64,000 nt of DNA, taken from NCBI GenBank assembly GCA_963575745.1, contig CAUYUJ010012725.1, forward strand, positions 343,587-407,586, in the 5' to 3' direction. A program made the position numbers and the translations under genes. Source of the stretch: Prorocentrum cordatum (lineage: Eukaryota > Sar > Dinophyceae > Prorocentrales > Prorocentraceae). This document shows, one piece after another, positions 18,566 through 28,160 of the stretch (positions within the stretch are counted from its first letter, which is position 1; every line of letters begins with the position of its first letter). Under the pieces are notes generated by a model that saw only the letters and a program-made list of their open reading frames with translations, had not been told where the DNA came from and made no database searches.

Positions 18566-19345
18566 AATCGTAGCCACGAGAGCGTGGACCTGATGTACTT
18601 CCACGGAGGATCCTTGTTGCGGGAGTGAATATTTGTTGTTCTTCACTGGGGAAGCGCGGCCCGATGCATGCGGCGTTCTGCGGCGAGAGGGGCGGCGGGA
18701 GCCCCTGAGAAGACTTGCAGAAACCCTGTCAGGCAGCCCTTGGCATTCTAGCGCGCTCCTAACGAGCACAAGGCCCTGTGGCATGTGCATCCTCCACCGT
18801 TTGCCCTCGTTTGGGAAATATGTTTTGGCTCCAGTTGCCATGGTCCAGGCCATCGGGTCCTCGCCGTGTGCTTCTCCTGCCTTCCATCCTTCTGCTGCTG
18901 TCCTCATGCTCCCAAATCGCATTGCCATCAAACCCTTCCGAAAATTTCCACTGGCCATCGCAAACGGTCTCAATTGTCCTCAACTGGACCGCCTTTCTCG
19001 TCTCAATTTCTCTTAATCCACGGCTTGAACGAAGAATTGTATCTCAATTTCTCTCAAACGATCTCAATTCCTCTCAATCCGTCTCAATGTTTCTCAATTC
19101 GCCTCAAAACGAGAGTTCCATAGTATACGCCGGCGTGTTGGGGCCCCGCTCCCCTCTCAAAATATCTTGTTGGGAATGCCGCGCAGTCCCAAGCCAGTTC
19201 AGATTTTCCTGCCTGCTATTCCAATTCATCGGGAATAAGGTTCCCATGGATCTCATCGTGGTCCTCATGCTCCTCCTCAACCCTCACTTACCACCCCAGC
19301 TAGCTTCTCCTCGTCCTGATCCTCCTCCTGCTCCCCCCTGCTGAC
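18566..19345. other. Unassigned; short tandem repeat inside
   Basis: 18965-19108 is a degenerate TCTCAATTTC/TCTCAATTCC repeat (10-12 bp). A + frame 18633-19016 is open but has no recognisable domain. Confidence 0.4.
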
Positions 19346-19347
19346 CG

Positions 19348-21066
19348 CTCGTGTTACTCCGCCGAAGGCCCCAGCGGCTGCACGCACATGCAGTTCCCCC
19401 ACCCAGGACAGCGCTTTGTGTCCCTATCGGATGTGCCACCGAAGGCCCCAGTGGCTGCCCTCGCATGCGGTCCCCCCGCCCCGGACAGCGTTTCGTGGCC
19501 CCGTAGGGAGCTCCACCGGAGGCTCCAGTGGCTGCACTCGCATGCGGTTCCTCCGCCCAGGACAGCGTTTCGAGGCCGGGAGCTCCACCGAAGACCTTGG
19601 TGGCTGCACTCGCATGCGACTCCCCTGCCCAGGACCGCGTTTCTCGGCTCAATCGGGAGGTCCACCGAAGGCCCCAATGGCTGCACTCGCATACGGTTCT
19701 CCCACCCAGGACAGCGTTCCGTGGACCCATGGGGAGCTCCATCGAAGACGAGTTTCAACATTGCGGAACCCACACCTTCATATGGTTGGATCCATTGCCA
19801 GGCTAATTTTCCAAGTTTCCGTTGCGAAAACAACATGATGTGCGCCGCATGCAATCCCGTCACGGCCTGTGGGAGGAGAGGGCGCGAGAGGGAGGGTGGC
19901 ACAAACGAGGATGGAGGAGGAGCAAGGGGGGGGGAGGATCAGGAGGAGGAAGGGCAGTAGGATGAGTAAGAAACTCCGTATGGTGCCACGAAACGCTGTC
20001 CCCGGCGGGGGACCCACATGCGAGTGCAGCCACTGGGGCCTTCGGTGGAGCTCCCGATGAGGCGAAGGCCCCAATGGCTGCACTCGCATACGGTTCTCCC
20101 ACCCAGGACAGCGTTCCGTGGACCCATGGGGAGCTCCATCGAAGACGAGTTTCAACATTGCGGAACCCACACCTTCATATGGTTGGATCCATTGCCAGGC
20201 TAATTTTCCAAGTTTCCGTTGCGAAAACAACATGATGTGCGCCGCATGCAATCCCGTCACGGCCTGTGGGAGGAGAGGGCGCGAGAGGGAGGGTGGCACA
20301 AACGAGGATGGAGGAGGAGCAAGGGGGGGGGAGGATCAGGAGGAGGAAGGGCAGTAGGATGAGTAAGAAACTCCGTATGGTGCCACGAAACGCTGTCCCC
20401 GGCGGGGGACCCACATGCGAGTGCAGCCACTGGGGCCTTCGGTGGAGCTCCCGATGAGGCCACGAAACGTTGTCTTGAGAAGGGGAACCGCATGCGAGTG
20501 CAGCCACCGGGGCCTTCGGTGGAGCTCCCTATGGGGCCGCGTAGCGCTGCCCTGGGTGGGGGGGGGGGGGGGAACTGCATGCGAGTGCAGCCACTGGGTC
20601 CTTTGGTGGAGACCTCTACAGAGCCACGGAACGCTTGTCTGAGTGGGGGAACAGCACGCGAGTGCAGCCACCAGGGTCTTAGGTGGAGCTCCCGACGGGG
20701 TCACGTAGCGCTGTCCTGGGTGGAGGAACCGCATGCGAATGAAGCCACTGGAGCCTTCGGTGGGGCTCCCTACGGGGCCACGTAGCGCTGTCCTGAGTGG
20801 GGGAACCCATGCAAGTGCAGCCATTGGGGCTTTCGATGGGAATCTCTTTGGAGACGCGAAGCACAGTCCTGGATAGGGGAACCGCATGCGAGTGCAGCCG
20901 ATGGGGCTTTCGTTGAGCCCCCATGGGGCCCCGAAGCGTTCTTCTGGGCGCGGGAGGCGCATGGTGGAGGAGGGAGGAGGGAGGAGGGGGACAAGGAGGA
21001 AAGAAGGAAGGAGCGCCGGGCACTGTCTCCTCAAAACGAAGGCCTAACACCACAGGATGGTTGGGA
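19348..21066. mobile_element. Repeat-array elements S3 (inverted) and S4 (direct), back to back
   Basis: 19348-19830 carries 78-bp units in inverse orientation and the CATATGG end. 19980-21010 carries units in direct orientation, a purine tract (20965-21005) and the other conserved end (TCCTCAAAACGAAGGCCTAA..CACAGGATGGTT, to 21066). The S3 end and about 150 bp of unique DNA lie between the two arrays, and the junction is inside the 397-bp duplication. Confidence 0.8.
19667..20460. repeat. Perfect 397-bp tandem duplication
   Basis: 19667-20063 and 20064-20460 appear base-for-base identical, including a 9-G run, and the copies meet exactly (GATGAGGC then GAAGGCCCC). The unit spans array repeats, the conserved end and the unique stretch that includes GGATGGAGGAGGAGC. 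Either a very recent duplication or an assembly artefact. Confidence 0.9.
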
Positions 21067-21654
21067 GAAGCGAGCGCGCACATTCGCATAGCGAGACCCT
21101 ATGCCCACTGCGGCCTCGAGCGTTCTTCGGGGCGTGATCCACCCAGAGCAACCGCTCCGCTTTCGCATGCGCACAGTGAGACACCACTTCAGCACTCTTC
21201 TTGAACGCTCGCTCTGGCAGGGAGTTCACCAGGGCACCGCCCAAGTGGCCCATGGCATCTACAATGCCGCGCCCGCCTTCGCCTCACCAGTGTCAGCAGC
21301 GCGGTTCCTCTTGCTTGCAGGCCCCGCAGCGCTTTGGTCTTGCTGGCGAGTCGGTCTGTGGGCTATTCCCAAGAAAGAGCCGATTTGGCCGCTGGTAGCG
21401 TTTCAATGGTTTGATGCCATGAAGCGTCTGTGCCGCAATGTGTTCCAATGGTGCGCGGTTGCGCCAGGATGTTGTTCCGAACTGCCCACTCTACGGCTCC
21501 GCTGTGCCAACTTGGCTTTGCGTGGCGCCTTTCCCGATGGGAGATTCCATTGTTGTTGCGCATCGTTGCGCAATTAAGCGGGTTTGGTTGTGTTTTGAGC
21601 GGCCTTGCGCTGTCTCAGCGGCGGTTTGGTTGCCCCCCCCCCGCTTCCGCCACC
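21067..21654. other. Unassigned stretch between repeat-array elements
   Basis: + frame 21101-21577 (159 codons) and - frame 21363-21563 are open. Neither has a recognisable domain. 21060-21190 (TTCTTCGGGGCGTGATCC and around) is distantly similar to the flank repeat at 24065. Confidence 0.3.
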
Positions 21655-22706
21655 CCCAAGTGGAGCTGCATGATGCGGCGCCGCCATGCGAACGCAGCCA
21701 CTGGGGTCTTCGGTGGAGCTCCTTATTGGGCCACGAAGCGTGTGAGGGGTGTGCCGACATGGGTGCGGCGCCGCAGCCACTGGGGCCTTCGGTGGAGCTC
21801 CCTATGGGACCACGAAACGTGTGAGGGGTGTGCCGAAATGGGTGCGGCGCCGCCATGCCAACGCAGTCATTGGGGCCTTCGGTGGAGCTCCCTATGGGGC
21901 CACGAAACGTGTGAGGGGTGTGCCGAAATGGGTGCGGCGCCGCCATGCCAACGCAGCCACTGGAGCCTTCGGTGGAGCTCCCTATGGGGCCACGAAACGT
22001 GTGAGGGGTGTGCCGAAATGGGTGCGGCGCCCCCATGCGAACGCATCCACTGGGCCTTTCGGTGGAACTCCTGATGGGGCCACGAAACGTGTGAGGGGTG
22101 TGCCGACATGGGTGCGGTGCCGCCATGCCAACGCAGCCATTGGGGCCTTCGGTGGAGCTCCCGATGGGGCCACGAATCGTGTGAGGGGTGTGCCGAAATG
22201 GGTGCGGCGCCGCCATGCGAACGCAGCCACTGGGGCCTTCGGTGGAGCTCCCTATGGGGCCACGAAACGTGTGAGGGGTGTGCCGGAATGGGTGCGGGGC
22301 GCCGCCATGCGAACGCAGCCACTGGACCTTCGGTGGAGCTCCCTATGGGGCCACGAAGCGTGTGAGTGGTGTGCCGAAATGGGTGCGGCGCCGCCATGCG
22401 AACGCAGCCACAGGGGCCTTCGGTGGAGCTCCCTATGGGGCCACGAAACGTGTGAGGGGTGTGCCGACATGGGTGCGGTGCCGCCATGCGAACGCATCCA
22501 CTGGGGCCTTCGGTGGAGCTCCCTATGGGGCCACGAAACGTGTGATGGGTGTGCCGAAATGGGTGCGGTGACGAGGGAGGGGGCATGGCAGGAGGGAGGA
22601 GGGGGGGGGAGGAGGCGGAGGGAGGAAGGAAGGAAGGAAGGAAGGAAGGAGTGAACGCGGGGCGCTGTCTCTTCAAAACGAGGACCCAACAAAACAGGAT
22701 GGTTTG
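21655..22706 (+). mobile_element. Repeat-array element S5 (90-bp units)
   Basis: Ten homogeneous 90-bp units from about 21675 to 22570, a polypurine run with (GGAA)n at about 22585-22650, then the conserved end (CTTCAAAACGAGGACCCAAC..AACAGGATGGTT, 22661-22706). The opposite conserved end is not found on the left. Confidence 0.87.
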
Positions 22707-22742
22707 GAATTAGTCTTATGCAGATGTTCTTTCTGAACCAGC

Positions 22743-23069
22743 CGCCGCTTACCAAACCACCCCAACCCAACCCGAAGGCCCCGATTTGCCTTCCATTTTT
22801 GTCCAGTGGGGGTGGGGGGATCGGGGAACATGGAAATTCGGGTCTTCGGGTTGGGTCGGGGTGGTCTGGTAGGTACGGTAGGTGCGTGTCGTGTCGACCG
22901 GCGGCGACCCCGCCAGCGGCGTTCAACGTTGAACGCCGCGGGCGACCCAGAATCGTTGGATGTGGAACGACTTGGACGTGTCGGAAACGGCCGATCGTTC
23001 AAGGTTGAACGATCCCGCGGTGTCAGAAGCCAACGCCGAAGTCGGAACGGCACGAGACTGACGTAGTCA
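22743..23069 (+). mobile_element. TIR-B copy 2, split by a nested TIR-C
   Basis: Left arm ACCAAACCACCCCAACCCAA and right arm TTGGGTCGGGGTGGTCTGGT, then GTAGTCA after the nested element, matching the right terminus of the copy at 587-757. Interior TTTGCCTTCCATTTTTGTCC is shared. The extreme left end is diverged and no target duplication is seen. Confidence 0.82.
22876..23063 (+). mobile_element. TIR-C copy 1 in a TA site of TIR-B
   Basis: 188 bp between TA (22874-22875) and TA (23064-23065). Arms CGGTAGGTGCGTGTCGTGTC and GGAACGGCACGAGACTGACG. The interior has two palindromes (CGTTCAACGTTGAACG and CGTTCAAGGTTGAACG). The other copy (37849-38036) is also 188 bp. The TIR-B copy at 587 shows the empty site (GGTAGTCA). 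Tc1/mariner-type TA duplication; non-autonomous. Confidence 0.93.
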
Positions 23070-23396
23070 TCCCCGATGTTCCAACTGCCATGTATAGGAC
23101 GGGGGAGCAGGGAAGATGGAGAGGTCCTCCTCCGCCTCCTCGTCCTCCTCATCCTCCTCCTCCTCCTCCCCCCCTCCTCCTCCGCCTCCTCCTCCTCCGC
23201 CTCCTCCTCCTCCTCCTCCGCCCCCTCCTCCGCCTCCTCCTCCTCCTCCTCTTCCCCCGCGCCGCGGGCCCTCCAACTGCCCCTCTGCTGCTCCCTCTTC
23301 CTCCTCCTCCTCCTCCTCCTCCTCCTCCTCCTCCTCCCTGGCCTACCTCTGGTAGTGGTGGTGGAGAAACAGCCCGTTGTGCCCCCTCTCAACCAG
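23070..23396. repeat. TCC tract, putative intron
   Basis: 23115-23345 is TCC repeat; 23341-23396 ends in the acceptor-like CCCCCTCTCAACCAG. TGGTAGTGGTGGTGGA here resembles 2780 and 2910. Confidence 0.7.
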
Positions 23397-23527
23397 GGAG
23401 CGGGGGCATGTGGCGGCCGGGCCTCGTCGCGGGCCTCGGCCTCGGCTCCCTGCTCTCCTCCGTGGCGCTCGGCTGCCTCGGGCTGCGCCGGCTGAGGCCC
23501 CCACACGGGAGGGACGGCGAGAGCTGA
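23397..23527 (+). CDS. Candidate terminal exon with a transmembrane helix
   Basis: Starts after CCCCCTCTCAACCAG. The frame gives SGG-MWRPGLVAGLGLGSLLS..VALGCLGLRRLRPP and stops at TGA (23525-23527). A hydrophobic segment followed by Arg residues suggests a membrane-anchored C-terminus, like the exon at 13366 but without clear sequence identity. The ATG at 23408 could alternatively start a 39-residue protein. TCC tracts on both sides look intronic or untranslated. Confidence 0.5.
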
Positions 23528-23893
23528 GCGACGCAGAAACTCTGTAGCCCTCCTCCTCCTCCTCCTCCTCCTCTCCTCCTCCTCCTCCTCCTCCTCCTCC
23601 TCCTCCCCCCCTTCCCCCTCCTCCTTCCCCCTCCTCCTCTCCTCCTCCTCCTCCCCCTCCCTCTCCCTCCCCTCCTCCTCTCTCCTCATCCTCCTCCTCC
23701 TCCTCCTCCTCCTCCTCCTCCTCCTCCTCCTCCTCCTCCTCCCTCGTAGCCCCAAGGGTTGGCGGGATTTCCACGTTCTGCCTGGCTGCTGCAGATGACT
23801 CCTCGACGGACTTCCGAGGCCACCGAGAGACGAGCTGGCCTCTTGGGCTCCCACCGGCGGCCCAAGCTGGCCGCCAGGTGGCCCCTGAGAGCG
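23528..23893. repeat. TCC tract and short unassigned flank
   Basis: 23548-23745 is TCC/TCCCC repeat. 23746-23893 is unassigned. Confidence 0.75.
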
Positions 23894-24051
23894 TCTAGGC
23901 CTCCCAGGTGGGGTCGGAGTAGATAGGATCGGAGGATCGCGCCACATCGCCGATGCATCGCCGATGCAGCTCGATGTGGAGCCCGATGTGTTTCACGCCG
24001 GCGTCGCCGATGCATCGCCCACGTTGCCGACGCATCGCCGATGCATCGCCG
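23894..24051. mobile_element. TIR-G copy 3, right side lost
   Basis: Left arm TCTAGGCCTCCCAGGTGGGG and GCATCGCCGATGC core are present; the element ends abruptly at GCATCGCCG before unrelated sequence. Confidence 0.75.
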
Positions 24052-24064
24052 AATCCTTGAAACT

Positions 24065-24192
24065 GCTGTATGCTCTCAGAACGACTGCGCGGCGCTCAGG
24101 CGAGAACCACGTTTCGACAAGGAAAGGCCCTCCGTCCGTGAAACTCTTGCACTTGTTCTAGCGAATGTGCTCGGCGCTGAGGCGAGAGCAGC
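24065..24192. repeat. Flank repeat H, left of element S6
   Basis: Two diverged copies of a 75-90-bp unit (GCGGCGCTCAGGCGAGAACC..GTCCGTGAAACTCTTGCAC). The same unit occurs at 26350-26515 on the other side of the repeat-array element S6. Confidence 0.65.
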
Positions 24193-26325
24193 ATTTTTCC
24201 CAACTATCCTGTGGTGTTTGGTCCTCGTTCTGCAGAGACAGTCTCCGCGTCTCCTCTTCCTCCTCCTTCGCCCGCTCTTCCCTCCTCCCATCCTTGCCCG
24301 TGCCTTTGCCTTTTGCCCTCCCTTTGGCACACCCCTCACACGTTTGTGGCCCCACGGGGAGCTCCACCGAAGGCCCCAGTGGCATGGTTCGCATGCCGCT
24401 CCCCCTCCACGTTGGCACACCCCTCATACGTTTCGTGGCCCCCTCGGGAGCTCCACCGAATGCCCCATTGGCATGGTTCGCGTGTCGCTCCCCCTCCATC
24501 TCCACGGGGGCTCTACCGAAGGCCCCAGTGACAGTGTTCGCATGCCGCCCCCCTCCATTTTGGCACACCATTCACACACTCCGTGACCCTATAGCTTCAC
24601 CGAAGGCCCCAGTGGCAGTGTTCGCATGCCGGTCCCCATCTACGTTGGCACACCCCTCATTCGCTTCGTGGCTCCATGAGGAGCTCCACCGAAGGCCCCA
24701 TTGGCATGGTTCGCATGCTGCCCCCCGTCCAAATTTGACACACCCCTCATTGGTTTCGCGGCCACACATGGAGCTCCACTTAAGTCCCCAGTTCGCATGC
24801 CGCCCCCCTCCAGTTTGAAACACCCCTCACACGTTTCGTGGCATGGTTCCACCAAAGGGAGTTCCACCAAAGGCTCCAGTGGTATGGTCCGCGTGCTGTT
24901 CCCCCTTCACTTTGGCACACCCTCATACGTTTCGTGGCCCCCGTAGGGAGCTCCACCCAAGGCCCTAGTGGCATGGTTCGCATGCCGCCCCCCTCTATTT
25001 TGGCGCACCCCTCACACGCGTCGTGGCCCCGTAGGGAGCTGCATCGATAACGCCTGTTGCAGTGTTCGCATGCGTTTCGCCCCCCTCCCCACACCCCACA
25101 CAGTACAGCGCCTCGTGGCACCGTAGGGGGCTCCACCGAAGGTGAGATTGGCGGCGTTCGCATTCGTTCTCCCACCCAGCACAGCGTTTCGTGGCCCCAC
25201 GGGGAGCTCCACCGACGGCCGCAGTGGCGGTGTTCGCATGCGTTTCCCTTACCCAATACAGCGCTTCGTCGCCCAAGAGGGGGCTCCAACGAAGGCCCCA
25301 GTGGCGGTGTTCGCATGCGTTCCCCCCGCCCAGTACAGCTCTTCGCGTCCCAATAGGGAGCTCTAAGTAAGGCTCCAGTGGCGGTGTTCGCCTGCGCTTC
25401 CCCCACCCAGAACAGCGCTTCAGGGCCCCACAGGGAGCTCCACCGAGGGCCCCAGTGGCGGTGTTCGCATGCGTCTCCCCCACCCTGTACATCGCTTCGT
25501 GGCCCCATAGGGAGCTGGGCCGAAGGCCCCAGTGGCGGTGTTCAGCATGCGTTTCCGTGCGTTTCCCCCACCCAGAACAGCGTTCGGTGGCCCCGCGCAG
25601 CTCCACCGAAGGCCCCAGTGGCGGTGCCCGCATGCGTTTCCCCCACCCATTCCAGTGTCCGGCACACGTGGGGAGCTAGACCGAGTTCGCGTGCGTTTCC
25701 CCAACCGTGCACAGCGCTTCGTGGCCATAGTGGCGGTGTTCGCATGCGTTTCCCCCACCGAGTGCCGCGCTTCGTGGCCCCATAGGGAGCTTCATCGAAG
25801 GCCCAAGTGGTGGGGTTCACATGCGTTTCCCCCACCCAGAATAGCGCTTCGCTGCACCCTACGGAGCTCCACCGAGGGCTCCAGTGGCGGTGTTCGCATG
25901 CGCTCCCCCCACCCAGTACAGCGCTTCATGGCCACATACGGAGCTCCTCAGGAGGCCTCAGTGGCGGTGTTCGCATGCGCTTCCCTTCGCCCAGTACAGC
26001 ATTTCGTGGCCTCAATGGGAGCTCCACCGAAGGCCCCAGTGGCGGTGTTCGCATGCGTTTCCCCCGCCCAGTACAGCGCTTCGTTGCCCAATAGCCAAGG
26101 CCCCAGTGGCGGCCCCGCCCCATTGCGGCGCACCCCTGGCCCTGTAGTGGGTTCCGCCTAAAGCACCAGAGGCAGCGCCCACATGGCGGCCCCGCCCCAC
26201 ATCGGCATACCCTTCGCATGCTTCATGGCCCCATGAAGTGATCCCCCCAAGGCGATGCCCGCAACAACTGTACTCATAGCTTCAGATGGTTGGGTCCTTC
26301 GCCAGGGTAATTTAAACGGACCTGT
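24193..26325 (-). mobile_element. Repeat-array element S6, complete, inverted, largest
   Basis: Both conserved ends are present in reverse orientation: CCCAACTATCCTGTGGTG..TTTGGTCCTCGTT (24193-24240) and CATAGCTTCAGATGGTTGGG (26275-26325). Between them are a TCCTCC stretch and about 22 units, in an 88-bp subtype (CACCCCTCACACGTTTCGTG) to about 25050 and another subtype (GCGGTGTTCGCATGCG) to about 26240. The array changes subtype inside one element. Confidence 0.87.
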
Positions 26326-26344
26326 CTTCAATCCGCGGAATCAT

Positions 26345-26640
26345 TTCAATTTTAAAGCGGATGTGCGCGGCGCCCAGGCGAGAACCACATGTTGAAAACA
26401 ATCCGCCCTTCATCCGTGAAGCTCTTACACATGTTTGAAGCGGATTGGCATGGCGTTTAGGAGAGAGCCACATTTTCAAAACCACCCCTCCATCCGTGAA
26501 AGTGTTGCAGAGCGTAAGTTTCAGGATCAAATTGTGAGAAAGTCTCAGGCGAAACGCCCAGCCCGCCCTTCCGACTGGTCTCGGGGAGTTGAGGAGGAGG
26601 ATCGTAGCGATTTCAGAGGCATTTTTGGGGAAGCATGGGC
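26345..26640. repeat. Flank repeat H, then an unassigned open frame
   Basis: 26350-26515 holds two units of repeat H (GCGGATGTGCGCGGCGCCCA; TCCATCCGTGAAAGTGTTGC). From there a + frame (26435 on) continues with VAERKFQDQIVRKSQAKRPA and DFRGIFGEAWAQG, coding-like but with no family; the - strand is also open. Confidence 0.45.
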
Positions 26641-26800
26641 TCAGGGGGGGATGCATCCACCGACCCCCTTCCCAAATTTCCCATTCATCGCCGATAGCTC
26701 CCGCCCAGTAATGTGCGGTTTCGCTATTGGAGGTCTATCGCCGATCTATCTGCGATGTACTGCCGATTCCAGTTCGAATCCCCCCCCCCACCGATCCATT
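26640..26800. mobile_element. TIR-I remnant
   Basis: Pieces GGGGGGATGCATCCACCGAC and CGCCGATCTATCTGCGATG correspond to TIR-I (complete copy at 61699); the ends are rearranged. Confidence 0.5.
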
Positions 26801-26818
26801 TCGGATGAGGAGAAGGCG

Positions 26819-26983
26819 TCAGAGCGTGAATTACCTACCCCGCTTTCGCTTCCAGGCAAAACCAAGCCATACCACGCGCCTCCTCGTCAAGCGGCCTGAC
26901 CAGTACAGGCTGCAATTGGGCATCGCTTGGTATCTCTTGGAAGCGAGGGTGGTCAAAAGCGAGGTAGGTTTGTTTCCCCCCTA
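26819..26983 (+). mobile_element. TIR-H copy 3, 165 bp
   Basis: Same termini and length as copies 1 and 2. Flanks GAAGGCG (26812-26818) and GAAGGAG (26984-26990) are a probable 7-bp duplication with one mismatch. Confidence 0.85.
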
Positions 26984-26989
26984 GAAGGA

Positions 26990-27073
26990 GGGCGGGTCCA
27001 GGTCCGTCGGTTTCGGTCCCAGGCCGTTTTCACGAAGCGGAGGTTTGCTAGAGGGAGGTCTGTCCACCGCCGA
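26990..27073 (+). mobile_element. TIR-A copy 3, right half only
   Basis: Contains GGGTCCAGGTCCGTCGGTTT, CAGGCCGTTTTCACGAAG and the right end GGAGGTCTGTCCACCGCCGA. The left half is absent; TIR-H lies immediately to its left. Confidence 0.7.
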
Positions 27074-27268
27074 CGTTCCGTCGGCTCTCTGGGAGGGCGA
27101 GGAGGGGGAGGAGGGGGAGGAGGAGGAGGAGGAGGAGGAGGAGGGGGAGGAGGAGGAGTGTCGTGGCGAACGAGGGGGAACATAATCCTAGTCGGCTCCG
27201 AGCCTACGCGGGGGCCTGACGCCCCGCGTGGGTACAGGGTTCCCACAGCCTTCCTGCCACGCCCCTTC
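27074..27268. other. GGA tract with unassigned flanks
   Basis: 27100-27160 is GAGGAG/GGGGGA. No gene recognised. Confidence 0.5.
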
Positions 27269-27273
27269 TGAAT

Positions 27274-27444
27274 CGGGGGCGGACAGAACCTCCAACAGTG
27301 CCACGTCGATTAGTGAAGTGTCCGTTTTCGGCTCTCGAGAGGGCGCCGCGGCCGGTATTTTCCAGGCTTGCGCCCGCCAGGTTTGGGCCTCGGGTCGTTT
27401 TCACTAAACCACGTTTTACTAAAGGGAGGTCTGTCCATCCCCGA
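27274..27444 (+). mobile_element. TIR-A copy 4, intact reference copy with CTGAA duplication
   Basis: 171 bp, ends TCGGGGGCGGACAGAACCTC and GGAGGTCTGTCCATCCCCGA. CTGAA is duplicated at 27269-27273 and 27445-27449. The CCAACAGTG near its left end is the unoccupied version of the site hit by TIR-B in the copy at 562. Confidence 0.93.
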
Positions 27445-27727
27445 CTGAAGCAGTCCCTGGCAGCCATTCTTGGTGGTCGTTTTTTTTCATTCTTTTGCCG
27501 ATCGGCGCGGGCCCTCGCACTCCCCCACCTCCCCCCCCGTGGAGTGTAGCTCTTGGCTGTTTTTGGCGCCTGTTTCGAGCAGGTGGGGCCTCCTCCATCG
27601 GACGCACTGTTGCAAATAGTCGCACTAAGCAAAGGTCCGGAGCCCCCCCCCCCCTCCCCCCCTCTTTCCGCCCAATGTCGAAGCGCCGAGTAAGAAAACG
27701 TTGGTGGAACTCCTTGGCAATCCGAGC
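27445..27727. other. Unassigned open frame
   Basis: A + frame (27495 on) contains ALGCFWRLFRAGGASSIGRT and continues through the TIR-O copy to 28157. The - strand is open too. No family recognised. Confidence 0.3.
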
Positions 27728-27912
27728 CTGTAGTGGGAGCCCACGCCAGGAAGCACCCCGCTCGCCTCCTGTTTTCCCGGGGTCTCCTTGGGGGGTCGAC
27801 GGCTCTGCTCCAGAGAGCGTGGCGCTCCCACGCCTCGAGTTTCTGACGTCCGGGAGCTCCAGGGTCGGGCTCCTCGTGGAAGGTTTCTGGTGGTTGAGCT
27901 CCTACGGCACAG
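27728..27912 (+). mobile_element. TIR-O copy 2
   Basis: Shares GACGGCTCTGCTCCAGAGAG, CGTGGCGCTCCCACGCC, GACGTCCGGGAGC and CTCGTGGAAGGTTTC with the other four copies. The left end TGTAGTGGGAGCCCAC and right end GAGCTCCTACGGCA are inverted. Confidence 0.65.
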
Positions 27913-28160
27913 TCGACCCGCAGAGCTGGGATGTGCAACCTTCCCAAGGGGTGCCCTTTGCATCCTTGCTTCCTGGGTCCGGCCTTGAATACTTTCGTTC
28001 GCCGCGCCCCGCTCGAAGCGCTTCGAACTGGGCGTCCGAGGGCCTTGCATCCTTATCGCGCATCCTTGCTATGCGGGTTGACCGTAGCCGAGTCGAGAGG
28101 GCGAGAAGAGTGGGAGAGCCCTCCTCCCCCCTCCCCATCCGCTGTCGCTCCTGCTAGGAC
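27913..28160. other. Unassigned stretch, both strands open
   Basis: + frame SLSRILAMRVDRSRVERARR and - frame RMRDKDARPSDAQFEALRAG both look protein-like. The strand cannot be decided without homology. Confidence 0.3.

Noticed and set aside
27204-27947. Long minus-strand ORF
   Set aside because: It runs through TIR-A and TIR-O, which are non-coding elsewhere, so the open frame is a GC-content effect.
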